Below, one piece after another: positions 1 to 9,600 of a stretch of 64,000 bases of DNA. Made by a program: the position numbers and the translations under genes. The stretch is from NCBI RefSeq assembly GCF_900637855.1, contig NZ_LR134440.1, positions 1,798,001 through 1,862,000 of the forward strand, read 5' to 3'. Position 1 is the stretch's first letter; each line of letters starts with the position of its first letter. Source of the stretch: Neisseria animaloris (GTDB taxonomy: Bacteria > Pseudomonadota > Gammaproteobacteria > Burkholderiales > Neisseriaceae). The notes beneath the pieces were generated by a model. The model did not search any database. It saw only the letters and a list, made by a program, of their open reading frames with translations, and was not told the origin of the DNA.

Positions 1-37
1 GTTTGCTTTGATAAGCGTTTGGGCATACCAGCACTGT

Positions 38-85
38 TTTTCAGACGGCCTTTTGGCATTTTATCTACCGTAGGCCGTCTGAAAA
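38..85. terminator. Inverted DUS pair, likely terminator
   Basis: Two oppositely oriented AG-dialect uptake sequences with flanking T and A runs form a 14-bp stem around a 20-base loop. It lies just beyond the wrbA stop and could end wrbA transcription. Confidence 0.6.
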
Positions 86-97
86 TATATCTCGGTT

Positions 98-715
<618 letters not shown>

Positions 716-751
716 TTACAATTGCACTTCGATTGATAATTGAGGAAGATT

Positions 752-1996
752 ATGCCTAATTTATCGTGGTGGCAAGATTTGCGTGCATCGCGCCTGAGCG
801 GATTCGTATGGTTTTTGTACAAACGCTTCAATGAGGTGCGTGTGCCGCAGGTGTCCGCCAGTCTCACTTTTACCACTTTGCTGGCACTTGTGCCGGTGCT
901 GACGGTTACGCTGGTCGTGGTGTCGGCGTTTCCAATGTTCGACAATCTTTCCAATGCTTTTGTGCATTTTGTCAACCGTACCATTGTGCCGCAAGGTGCG
1001 GATACGGTGTTTGAATATATCAACGACTTCCAATCCAAGGCCAGTAAGCTCACAGCCATCGGTATCATTATGTTGGTGGTAACGTCGCTGATGTTGATTC
1101 AAACCATCGACCAAACATTCAACCGTATCTGGCGTGTGAGTACGCAGCGACCGCTGTGGATGCAGTTTTTGGTGTATTGGGCGTTACTTACGTTCGGGCC
1201 TGTTACTTTGGGTATCGGCTTATCGTTATGGTCTTCGCTGCTCACTTATAGCCGGTTTGGCGAGAGTTTTCCGTTGTTTGCCGGTGTTTTGCGCGTGTCG
1301 TTTTCGATAGCGTTTACTACGGTTTTGCTGTGGTTGCTTTACCGGTTGGTACCCAACCGTTTCGTGCCCGCGCGGCATGCTTTTGTCGGTGCGATGCTGA
1401 CGGCTCTGTTGCTGGAAGCCGCCCGCTACGGTTTTGCATGGTATGTGAGTACGTTTAACGGCTACACGCTGATTTACGGTGCGTTTGCCGCCATTCCGTT
1501 TTTTCTGTTGTGGCTGAATTTGTTGTGGATGCTGGTGTTGTCGGGCGCGGTGCTGACGGCTTCACTGTCTTATTGGCAGGGCGAGGCGTTCCGGCGCAGT
1601 TTCGATGTGCGCGGCCGTTTCGACGATGTATTGAAAATCCTGCTGCTGCTTCACGAGGCTCAGAAAAAAGGTTCGTCATTGAAGGTGCAGGATTTCCGGC
1701 CGCACATCAATATGGGCTACGATGAATTGGGCGAGCTGCTTGAAAAACTTGCCCGCCACGGCTACGTGTATCACGGCAAACAAGGTTGGGTATTGAAAAC
1801 CAATGCTGCTTCGATTGAGTTGAGCGACTTGTTTAAATTCTTCGTTTACCGCCCGACACGTTTGAATCGGAATGAAGTGAATGCAGCGATAGATAAAATC
1901 ATGCATCCGTGTTTGGATACTTTGAACATCACGTTGGCAGAATTCGAAACCCGTGCACGGATTGGGGACGAAGCAGGGCAGCATGGGAAGCCTTGA
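752..1996 (+). CDS. YihY/BrkB-family inner membrane protein
   Basis: The 414-residue product begins with a short cytoplasmic stretch, then has about six hydrophobic helices between residues 25 and 285. A soluble C-terminal part of about 120 residues follows (KVQDFRPHINMGYDELGELL region), resembling a winged helix. This is the YihY/BrkB family, once misnamed RNase BN; its molecular role is unsettled. I chose ATG 752 because GAGGAAG lies immediately upstream; an earlier in-frame TTG at 740 would overlap that site. The gene converges on the LD-carboxypeptidase gene across a shared DUS hairpin. Confidence 0.9.
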   Translation: MPNLSWWQDLRASRLSGFVWFLYKRFNEVRVPQVSASLTFTTLLALVPVLTVTLVVVSAFPMFDNLSNAFVHFVNRTIVPQGADTVFEYINDFQSKASKLTAIGIIMLVVTSLMLIQTIDQTFNRIWRVSTQRPLWMQFLVYWALLTFGPVTLGIGLSLWSSLLTYSRFGESFPLFAGVLRVSFSIAFTTVLLWLLYRLVPNRFVPARHAFVGAMLTALLLEAARYGFAWYVSTFNGYTLIYGAFAAIPFFLLWLNLLWMLVLSGAVLTASLSYWQGEAFRRSFDVRGRFDDVLKILLLLHEAQKKGSSLKVQDFRPHINMGYDELGELLEKLARHGYVYHGKQGWVLKTNAASIELSDLFKFFVYRPTRLNRNEVNAAIDKIMHPCLDTLNITLAEFETRARIGDEAGQHGKP

Positions 1997-2018
1997 TGTT
2001 TCCGGTGCGTAATAGTAA

Positions 2019-2050
2019 GAGGCCGTCTGAAAAGGTTTTCAGACGGCCTC
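2019..2050. terminator. DUS hairpin between convergent genes
   Basis: A perfect 15-bp inverted pair of AG-DUS with a 2-base loop sits between the YihY and LD-carboxypeptidase genes, which converge. It can serve as a bidirectional terminator. Confidence 0.75.
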
Positions 2051-2065
2051 TTGCCATATGGGGAG

Positions 2066-3232
2066 TTATTCCGTTACAGGGTCTTCCGCTACAGCTTCGA
2101 TAGGTTGGTAGGCCGGAGGCGGCAAAAGTGCGTCAAGCATCAGGCCTGAGGGGTTTAGGGTGGGATAACCGCTGAACGTAACCGAATAGCCGCCGTTTGA
2201 TGTACTGCGGATTTTGGCATGTGTGCCCAGCGGGAAAGTGGCTTTGTTGGCGATATGACCGAACGGAAAGCCGGTCAGCACCGGCACTTTGGCAACACGG
2301 CTGACGGTGTTGATTACCGATGAGAAATTGTAGTTGCTGTCATACACGTCGCGGATCGTGCCCATGCGGAAATCGCCGAACACAATCGCCCGCTGTTTGG
2401 AAAGAATACCGGCCAGATGCAGGGTTTGCAGCATACGTTCGATACGGTAGGGCTGCTCGCTCACATCTTCCAGAAACAGAATGCCGCCTTGGATATCGGG
2501 CAGATACGGGCTGCCTACCAGTGAAGCGATAACACTCAGGTTGCCGCCCCAGAATGTGCCTTCGACATTTACGCCGCTGCGCTGGATGGCGGAAATGCTC
2601 AAGGTGTTTTCGGTGTCGGTGGTGCCGCGGATGAACGATTCCATGGTGTAAACGCTGGGCACGGGTTTGCCGAACTCGCTGTATATCATGGGGCCGGCAA
2701 AGCTGCTCATGTTGCTTTTGGCCAATAATGCCAACTGGATGGCGCAGACATCGCTGAAGCCGAAAAATAAAGTGCCGCGTTCACGCATTTTCGCGCCGAG
2801 CCGTTCGAAGTCGATATGCGGCAGCAGGCGTGCGGCACCGTAGCCGCCGCGCAATCCCATCAATACTTTGGGCGTGGCGACACGGCCGGCGGCGACATCT
2901 TGGAAGTCGGCAATACGTTCGGCATCAGTGCCGGCAAAACGCTGGTAGCGGCGGTAGCCTGCCTGCTGGTTGGTTACGGTAAAACCGGCATTGTAAAGAC
3001 GGGTAAGGCCGGTTTCGGTGCGGTCGCTGTTGTCCGCGAATCCTGATGGGGCGACGACACGGAGTACGTTGTCGCCGGAGCGGGTGGGGGTACGTTTGGG
3101 TTGCACAGGTTTGGCTTTGGTCGGTTGGATTGGCTGGGCGGTTCCGCTGCTGCCGCAGGCTGTCAGAATGCCTGCACCCGCGGCAGCGGCGGATGCTTTC
3201 AGAAAATTACGTCGCGAAGGTTGCCAGGTCAT
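2066..3232 (-). CDS. LD-carboxypeptidase lipoprotein (peptidase S66)
   Basis: The 388-residue product is an S66-family murein LD-carboxypeptidase, which removes the terminal D-Ala from tetrapeptide stems during peptidoglycan recycling or remodelling. The GGYGAARLL strand and the nucleophile motif GFSDVCAIQL are both visible, as are the later LFLEDV and GHI segments expected to carry Glu and His. The N-terminus is notable: SRRNFLK (6-12), a hydrophobic Ala stretch and the lipobox LTAC (Cys26) suggest Tat export and lipidation, whereas Escherichia coli LdcA is cytoplasmic. ATG 3232 is preferred because AAGGAA precedes it; an upstream ATG at 3259 would put nine residues before the Tat motif. Confidence 0.88.
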   Translation of the reverse strand: MTWQPSRRNFLKASAAAAGAGILTACGSSGTAQPIQPTKAKPVQPKRTPTRSGDNVLRVVAPSGFADNSDRTETGLTRLYNAGFTVTNQQAGYRRYQRFAGTDAERIADFQDVAAGRVATPKVLMGLRGGYGAARLLPHIDFERLGAKMRERGTLFFGFSDVCAIQLALLAKSNMSSFAGPMIYSEFGKPVPSVYTMESFIRGTTDTENTLSISAIQRSGVNVEGTFWGGNLSVIASLVGSPYLPDIQGGILFLEDVSEQPYRIERMLQTLHLAGILSKQRAIVFGDFRMGTIRDVYDSNYNFSSVINTVSRVAKVPVLTGFPFGHIANKATFPLGTHAKIRSTSNGGYSVTFSGYPTLNPSGLMLDALLPPPAYQPIEAVAEDPVTE

Positions 3233-3264
3233 AAATTTTCCTTGTTTGCTGGTGTTCAATGTAT

Positions 3265-3675
3265 TCAGACGGCCTGAAGCAGCGTTTTTACCTGCTGTGC
3301 CCAGTTCTCTGGCAGAGCCATGCCCGCTTCGCGTTGCGCCGCCGCCCAGATGGGAGCGGGGAAGTTGGCATCGTTTTTAAAGCGGGCGATCACATGCCAG
3401 TGCAGGTGCGGCACGACATTGCCCAAGCTGGCCAGATTGATTTTAACGGGGCGCAGCACTTGTCTCATGGCCGCTTCTACGCGGTACACCATATCCATGA
3501 GTTCTTGGCGTTCGGCGGGGAGCAGGTCGGTCATTTCCGCCACATGCCTCTGCCAGATAACGCGGCAGAACGCCGGTGCATTCGGCTCGTTGTGTACGGC
3601 AATCACGCGCAGGTGTTCGTTTTGCAGCAATACGTCTTCGTTTTCGAGGTGGCAGAGCGGGCAGGGCGGGGTCAT
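3265..3675 (-). CDS. HIT-family nucleotide-binding protein
   Basis: This 136-residue protein carries the histidine triad HLHWHVIARF with His90, His92 and His94. The family hydrolyses or transfers nucleotidyl groups, usually from AMP-linked substrates. A CPLC pair at residues 5-8 may bind zinc, as in some HIT proteins. ATG 3675 has GGAACAG upstream; a longer frame starting at 3717 would translate through an uptake sequence and lacks a ribosome site. It lies between the RNase G gene and the LD-carboxypeptidase gene on the same strand, only 32 bases from the latter. Confidence 0.88.
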   Translation of the reverse strand: MTPPCPLCHLENEDVLLQNEHLRVIAVHNEPNAPAFCRVIWQRHVAEMTDLLPAERQELMDMVYRVEAAMRQVLRPVKINLASLGNVVPHLHWHVIARFKNDANFPAPIWAAAQREAGMALPENWAQQVKTLLQAV

Positions 3676-3822
3676 GGCTGTTCCGTTGTTGTCAGGCCGT
3701 CTGAAACGGTTTTTCATACGGCCTACGGTTTATTTTGTCTGATGGGTCAGGATTTTAGCACCAGACGGAAGGCTTAGAAAGTTGAAAGCCGAATGGGGTT
3801 CGCCATCGGCGGAGGAATGTTT

Positions 3823-3856
3823 CAGGCCGTCTGAAAACCATTTTTCAGACGGCCTG
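3823..3856. terminator. DUS hairpin downstream of rng
   Basis: Inverted AG-DUS copies with matching A and T runs form a 15-bp stem six bases beyond the rng stop codon, a good position for an intrinsic terminator. Confidence 0.7.
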
Positions 3857-3861
3857 TGGTT

Positions 3862-5355
3862 TTACAGCAGCACAATATCGTATTGCTCTTGTGTATAAGC
3901 CGTTTCCACCGCCAACGAAATGGGCTTGCCGATAAAGTCGATTAACATGGCAAGCGATTGCGACTCTTCGTCGAGAAACAGATCGATCACATTCGGTGCG
4001 GCAAGGATGCGGAAACTTTTCGCATCATACCGGCGGGCCTCGCGCACGATTTCGCGTTGGATTTCATAGCACACGGTTTGCGGCGTTTTCAGACGGCCTC
4101 TGCCTTGGCAGGAAGGGCAGGACTCGCACAACACTTGGTTCAGATTTTCGCGTGTGCGTTTGCGGGTTAGCTCGACCAAGCCCAAGCTGGTAAAGCCGTT
4201 GAGGGTAACGCGGGTGCGGTCGAAGCTCAGGGCTTTGGCCAGCTCCTGCAACACGGCTTCGCGGTGCTCTTCCGACAGCATATCGATAAAATCGATGATG
4301 ATGATACCGCCGAGATTCCGCAGCCGCAGCTCGCGGGCGATGGTGTGGCAGGCTTCGAGATTGGTTCTGAAAATGGTTTCTTCAAAATTGCGCGCACCAA
4401 CAAACCCGCCGGTATTCACATCTATCGTAGTCATTGCTTCGGTGGATTCGATAATCAGATAGCTACCGAAGTTGAGGTTGACTCGCGGTTGCAGTGAGCG
4501 GTTGATTTCCTGTTCGACATTATGGGTTTCAAACAGCGGCCGCTCGCCTTTGAACAAGGTGATTTTATCCGTGGCTCCTTGCACATACTGCTCGGCGAAT
4601 TCACGCATACGCAGATAATTTTCTTTGGAGTCGACCAGAATTTCACGGGTGTTTTCACTGAACAAATCGCGCAATACGCGTAAACTGAGCGGCAGATCCT
4701 GATACAGCAGCGTTTCAGGCGGCTGGGTTTTGGATTGGTGCAGAATGTTTTCCCATACTTTGGTCAGATAATCGATATCTGCCTGCAATTCGGCATCGGT
4801 TGCAGTTTCCGCACTGGTGCGGATGATATAGCCGCGGCAGGCATTTTCGGGAAGCAGGTTGTTGAGACGGTCACGCAGACCGTTGCGTTCGCTTTCGTCT
4901 TCAATGCGTTGGGAAATGCCGATATGTTCTTCTTGCGGCAGATGCACCAGAAAGCGGCCGGCAAGAGAAATCTGGGTGGAAAGGCGGGCCCCTTTGGTAT
5001 TGATCGGGTCTTTAATCACCTGCACCAATACCGACTGGCCTTCAAACAGCATATGCTCGATGCGCTGGATTTCTTCGGGATTACGCCGCTGTTCCAATAC
5101 ATCGACAATATGCAGGAAAGCGGCACGTTCCAAACCAATGTCGATAAAAGCACTCTGCATGCCCGGCAAAACGCGGCGGACTACGCCTAAATAAATATTG
5201 CCGACCAAACCGTGGCCGCTGTTACGCTCAATATGCAGCTCGCAGATATTGTTTTCTTCCAGCATCGCCACACGCGTTTCCTGCGGCGTGATATTGACCA
5301 ACACCGTTTCGGGCGGACGAACGGTGTCTTTAGGTAAAGGGATACCTGTTAACAT
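3862..5355 (-). CDS. rng: Ribonuclease G
   Basis: RNase G is a cytoplasmic endoribonuclease of the RNase E/G family that matures the 16S rRNA 5' end and takes part in mRNA decay. The 497-residue product has an N-terminal S1 domain and the DNase I-like core. The metal-binding region TIDVNTGGF lies near residue 308, IIDFIDM near 355, and the zinc-link sequence CESCPSCQGRG near 413. The length is that of RNase G, without the long scaffold tail of RNase E. Two ATGs, 5361 and 5355, both fit; AGAG about eight bases before 5355 favours the second. A frame opening at 5466 would add 37 non-conserved residues. Confidence 0.93.
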   Translation of the reverse strand: MLTGIPLPKDTVRPPETVLVNITPQETRVAMLEENNICELHIERNSGHGLVGNIYLGVVRRVLPGMQSAFIDIGLERAAFLHIVDVLEQRRNPEEIQRIEHMLFEGQSVLVQVIKDPINTKGARLSTQISLAGRFLVHLPQEEHIGISQRIEDESERNGLRDRLNNLLPENACRGYIIRTSAETATDAELQADIDYLTKVWENILHQSKTQPPETLLYQDLPLSLRVLRDLFSENTREILVDSKENYLRMREFAEQYVQGATDKITLFKGERPLFETHNVEQEINRSLQPRVNLNFGSYLIIESTEAMTTIDVNTGGFVGARNFEETIFRTNLEACHTIARELRLRNLGGIIIIDFIDMLSEEHREAVLQELAKALSFDRTRVTLNGFTSLGLVELTRKRTRENLNQVLCESCPSCQGRGRLKTPQTVCYEIQREIVREARRYDAKSFRILAAPNVIDLFLDEESQSLAMLIDFIGKPISLAVETAYTQEQYDIVLL

Positions 5356-5491
5356 AATCATTCTCTGAATATAAAAATACTTTTGCAACCGAATCTCAGC
5401 TTTGAAAGCCGGTTGCAAAAGTGTTTTTATCGTTTGTTGCTGCCTGTAATCATACGCGAAACGCATGGTTTGCGCAAAGCCGCCTTGGTGG

Positions 5492-5525
5492 GAGGCCGTC
5501 TGAAAACACGGTTTCAGACGGCCTC
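5492..5525. terminator. DUS hairpin downstream of small secreted protein gene
   Basis: An inverted AG-DUS pair with a 13-bp stem lies between the 5548-5934 gene and rng, both on the minus strand, and probably separates their transcripts. Confidence 0.65.
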
Positions 5526-5547
5526 ATCGATTCGGTGCAAGACAACA

Positions 5548-5934
5548 TCAACGGCCTGATCCTTGGGGCTTATTGGTATCGAGATCAGCCTTATACTGAA
5601 TCATACCTTGTTCTATCTGTTCGATAGACACATCCAATTCCTGATTACGGCGCTTGAATTTCAAATCCGCATCCCCCGATTTTACCTTGGCTTCGATTAC
5701 GCTGAAGCCATGCCGCTTTGCATGGGCACGTACCTGTTCGGCCAAGTTTTTAACGCTGTCGCCGTTTCCGTGAAGCCTGAATTCCGCTTCAAACTCCCCA
5801 TTATCCTGAGCATCTGCCTTAACCACTTCTGCACCGCGAGGCTTGTAGATTTCGCCCGGCAGTTCCGCAGCCATTACGCTGGCTGAAAACAAAGCCATGA
5901 TGCCGGTGAGCAGCATGGTTTTGGGTTTTTTCAT
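5548..5934 (-). CDS. Small secreted protein of unknown function
   Basis: I do not recognise a family. The 128-residue product has a clear Sec signal: Lys-rich start, hydrophobic core, and a likely cut after SVMA near residue 22. The mature part is hydrophilic and rich in Asp, Glu and Lys, with no cysteines and no membrane segment, so a small periplasmic protein is likely. AAGGAG precedes the start at good spacing. It is separated from rng by a DUS hairpin and lies divergent from the large adhesin gene, 686 bases away. Confidence 0.75.
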   Translation of the reverse strand: MKKPKTMLLTGIMALFSASVMAAELPGEIYKPRGAEVVKADAQDNGEFEAEFRLHGNGDSVKNLAEQVRAHAKRHGFSVIEAKVKSGDADLKFKRRNQELDVSIEQIEQGMIQYKADLDTNKPQGSGR

Positions 5935-6551
5935 AAAAAACTCCTTCTCTTCGGACTATAGATTGCAGAATGCAACCGTTTACCGAGATGGCTGCATGCT
6001 AAACATCTGCCGATTCCCCTGCAACCTCCTGTACTTCTTTTTACCTGTTGCATTACTTATCTATTTGATGTTTACGGTTCTTTGCATTAGAAGGAGAAAC
6101 TTTGGGAGGCAACTTAAAGGCATTCACGTTTTGATGTTTTTTTGAACCTCTGTCGGAGTGCTGTTTTGGAGAGTTGGATGTTGCTTCATATGTAATATTT
6201 AAACGTTTTTTTCAGAAGCCGCCTGAAATACTTATCAATGTTGGGTCGGATTGTTTTTAAGGTAATGGTTTTCCTTTGGAGGAAATGACATTTGATTTAT
6301 TGCTAATACTTTGAATTTTCATAATGAATATGAATAAAGAATAATTTTTCAATATTTATCGATAGACTTACGATTTTGGCATTGAAATTGCATGTTTATA
6401 TTTGAATAATTTTTTTAAGAAACGTAAAAATACGAATATTTAAAGCAAGGATATATTGATAGTCGGATTTTTTAATGTATAAGCGGTTTTTATGTATCTT
6501 GAAATATTATTATTTAAGGTATTAAAACCAAAGTTGTATTTTGTCGTTAAG

Positions 6552-6566
6552 TGACAATAAATGTCA
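6552..6566. promoter_or_regulatory. Possible operator upstream of adhesin promoter
   Basis: TGACA-ATAAA-TGTCA is a 5+5 inverted repeat ending two bases before the -35 hexamer. Its position suits a regulator site, but a half-site of five bases can arise by chance. Confidence 0.25.
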
Positions 6567-6568
6567 GT

Positions 6569-6598
6569 TTGAAATTTTTAGATATGCTGGTTTATACA
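6569..6598 (+). promoter_or_regulatory. Putative sigma-70 promoter of the adhesin
   Basis: TTGAAA (6569-6574) and TATACA (6593-6598) are separated by 18 bases. Predicted initiation near 6605 gives a very short leader that includes the AGGA ribosome site at 6607-6610, ten bases before the ATG. Confidence 0.45.
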
Positions 6599-6620
6599 AA
6601 TTAATTAGGAATAGCACATT

Positions 6621-9600
6621 ATGAATAAGAATTATCGCAGTATTTGGAATGAGGCTTTAGGGGCATGGGTCGCAGTTTCGGAAATTGAGAACGCAAAGGG
6701 AAAGCCTGCAGGAGGTAGCAGAGATATAAATAGGAGTTTCAAACGTTTTGAGAGAATCAAAGCATCATTGCGTGTTATTCCGTTATTAGTTTGTATGACT
6801 TTTAGTTTTTCGGGTAATGCTTATGCGGCCATTGCTTTTAGTTCTGTAAAAGATGGTGTTGTTGATAACAGTGGTGCAGAAATTGCACAAGTTGATGATA
6901 AAGGAAATGGTGCTAGCATATTAAATTATAAAAACCCTGGGAATTTATCTTATGCAGACCCGACACGATCAGGTGAAGCTGGTGGGAAACTTTATTCTCC
7001 TGCAAAAACTATTGCAGAAGGAATTGCAATTGGAAGATATGCCAATGCGGCAACAAAGGGTCATGTCGGAGTACAAGGTTATGGAAATATTGCCATTGGA
7101 GATTATGCACAATCAAGAAGTGGTTCATCGCTGGCATTTGGAAGTTTTGCTAAGGCGATTAATACAGGGGCCACATCAATTGGTACGGCGAGTTTGGCAT
7201 CAGGATTTAATGCTTTGGCGATGATGCGGCAAGCTGCTGCGACAGACGATTATGCAATGGCAATTGGTACAGTAGCTTGGGCAAGAGGAAAAGGCAGTTT
7301 GGCAATGGGACACTCTGCTCAAGCAAATGGCCATCAATCTATTGCTATCGGTAGTGCTCATGTTATTCCCTCTTCAGTATCAAATAGAGCAATTACTGAA
7401 TTTGATGGTAAAACTAATACGCAAGCCAATGGTAAAAATGCTATTGCCATTGGTTCTCAAGGACGAGCAGAGAAGGATGACAGTATAGCAATCGGTACTT
7501 CTGCTCGGGCAGTGCAGAGTGGGAATATTGCTATTGGGCAAAATGCTATTGCAGAAGGAGTTGGTAATGTTTCTTCTGCAAAAGCTGATAGAAAAAATAT
7601 AAGAGCTGAAAACTATGGCCCTGCCATTGCTATTGGTGGAGCGGCGAGTGCACAAGGACGTAATGCTTTGGCCATTGGTAATGGAGCTCAAGTTACAGGT
7701 GATCAAGATGGTATTGCATTAGGGGCAAGCAGTAGTGCTACCACTCGTCAAGCGTTAGCTGTTGGCTACGGAGCCAATGCTACTCATGCTTTATCAGTTG
7801 CGTTGGGTAGTGATTCTGAGACTGCTGATGTAGATAACACCAATCGACATAAAGCTAAAGTTAATAATTTGGAATATAGTGGTTTTGCCGGAGTTATGCC
7901 TATTTCTACAGTAAGTATAGGCAAGGTGGGGAGAGAACGTACTATTACCAACGTGGCGGCAGGTTTGATTAATTCAAACAGTACAGATGCTATAAATGGT
8001 AGTCAACTGTATGCTACCCAGCTGTCTATTGATAAATTGGCTGCTAGCACAGCTAATTATCTTGGCGGGAATGCAGCGGTTAGGCTAGATGGTAGCTTGG
8101 TCGCACCTACCTACACAATTAATAAAACAGATGGTTCAGCTTATGATGTTGCTAATAATGTGGAACAAGCGTTGCAGAATCTGAATCAAGAAGTGATTAA
8201 ACCACTTACTTTCACGGGCAATAGTGGTAACAGTACTGCTCGTAAATTAGGTAACAATTTGGAGATCTCAGGTGGCCTTACTAATGTGAGTCAAACGTCA
8301 AGTAACAGTAACATTCGTACTGTAGTGTCAGAAGGTAAGATTGATATTCAAATTGCTGATACACCTCAGTTTGGTAATGTAAAAATCAATGATGAGGGTA
8401 ATGGGCGTATCAGTGGTGTGTCGACTCCTATACAAAACGATGATGCTGCCAATAAGGCTTATGTCGATGGTGTACGTACACAAATTAACTCTGATGACCA
8501 TAGCGTAAAAATTGTTGAAACTGATAAAAACGGAGCTAAGGTTTATGACTTATCTATAGATACTTCTTCTTTAGCTAAAAATGATGGCAGTAACATTCGT
8601 TTTCAATATACTGCTGATGGTAACAGTGCTGGTAGCAACCTGCAAAATACTTCTACTGCATTTAAAGGTACGGCTGGAGAAATTATAACTACTGCATCAG
8701 ATGGCCAAATTACTTTTAAGCTGGCTGATGAAGTGAAAAATGATATTGCTGCGAGCAAAGCTGGTGTAGCCGAAAACAAGAACCAACTTGCTAATAATAC
8801 TCAAGCTATTAAAACCAACTCCGATAAAATTGGTGCTAATACTGCATTGATTGAAACCAATACAGGAAAAATTGCTGAAAATACTAAGACAATTGAAAAC
8901 AGCTTAGGAAAAATTGCCGAAAACACTAAGGTGATTACAGCTAATACCGAGAAAATCAATCAAGGCTTGAACTTCGCTGGCGACCAAGGGGCGCAATTCA
9001 AACGTGAATTGGGCCAAACCATTGCTATTAAAGGAGCAGACTTAAATATCAGCACCATTGCTGAAAATAATCAAATCAAAATTAAGCTTATAGAAAACAT
9101 CAATTTGGGAGATTCGGGCAGCGTTACAACAGGTAAAACTGTTGTGGATAATAAAGGGGTAACCGTTAAACCTGAAAACGGCGATGTCATCAGTCTGACT
9201 TCAGATGGCCTTAGTAATGGTGGAAAGAAGATCACCAAAGTAGCAGAAGGTCAGGCTGCTGATGATGCTGTCAATAAAGGTCAGTTGGATAAAGTGCAGA
9301 CTTTAGCCGGTCAAGGCTGGAATGTTCAAGCTAATGAATCGGCTGCTCAAAAGGTGGCACCAGGTGCAACAGTAACCTTTAAAGACGGCAAGAATATCAA
9401 GATTACTCAAGATGGTACTAATTTAACCGTTGCTACTGCTGATGATCTAACTGCAAACAGCATAACTTTAGGCGAAGTAAAAATTGATGGTAAAGACGGT
9501 ATCAATGCAGGTGGTAAAACTATTACTAATGTGGCTAAAGGCAATGTGGCGGCAAACAGCAACGATGCAGTTAATGGCAGTCAGTTGCACAACACAGCAA

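Larger units (their letters stand above)
5935..6620. other. AT-rich intergenic region upstream of the adhesin
   Basis: This 686-base stretch separates divergent genes. It is much more AT-rich than its surroundings and holds no convincing gene or uptake sequence. I found no long simple repeat of the kind that would make the adhesin phase-variable. The adhesin promoter candidate lies at its right end. Confidence 0.6.

Noticed and set aside
5935..6620. Phase-variation repeat upstream of the adhesin
   Set aside because: Only short T or A runs of seven or fewer bases were seen; no long homopolymer or tandem repeat.
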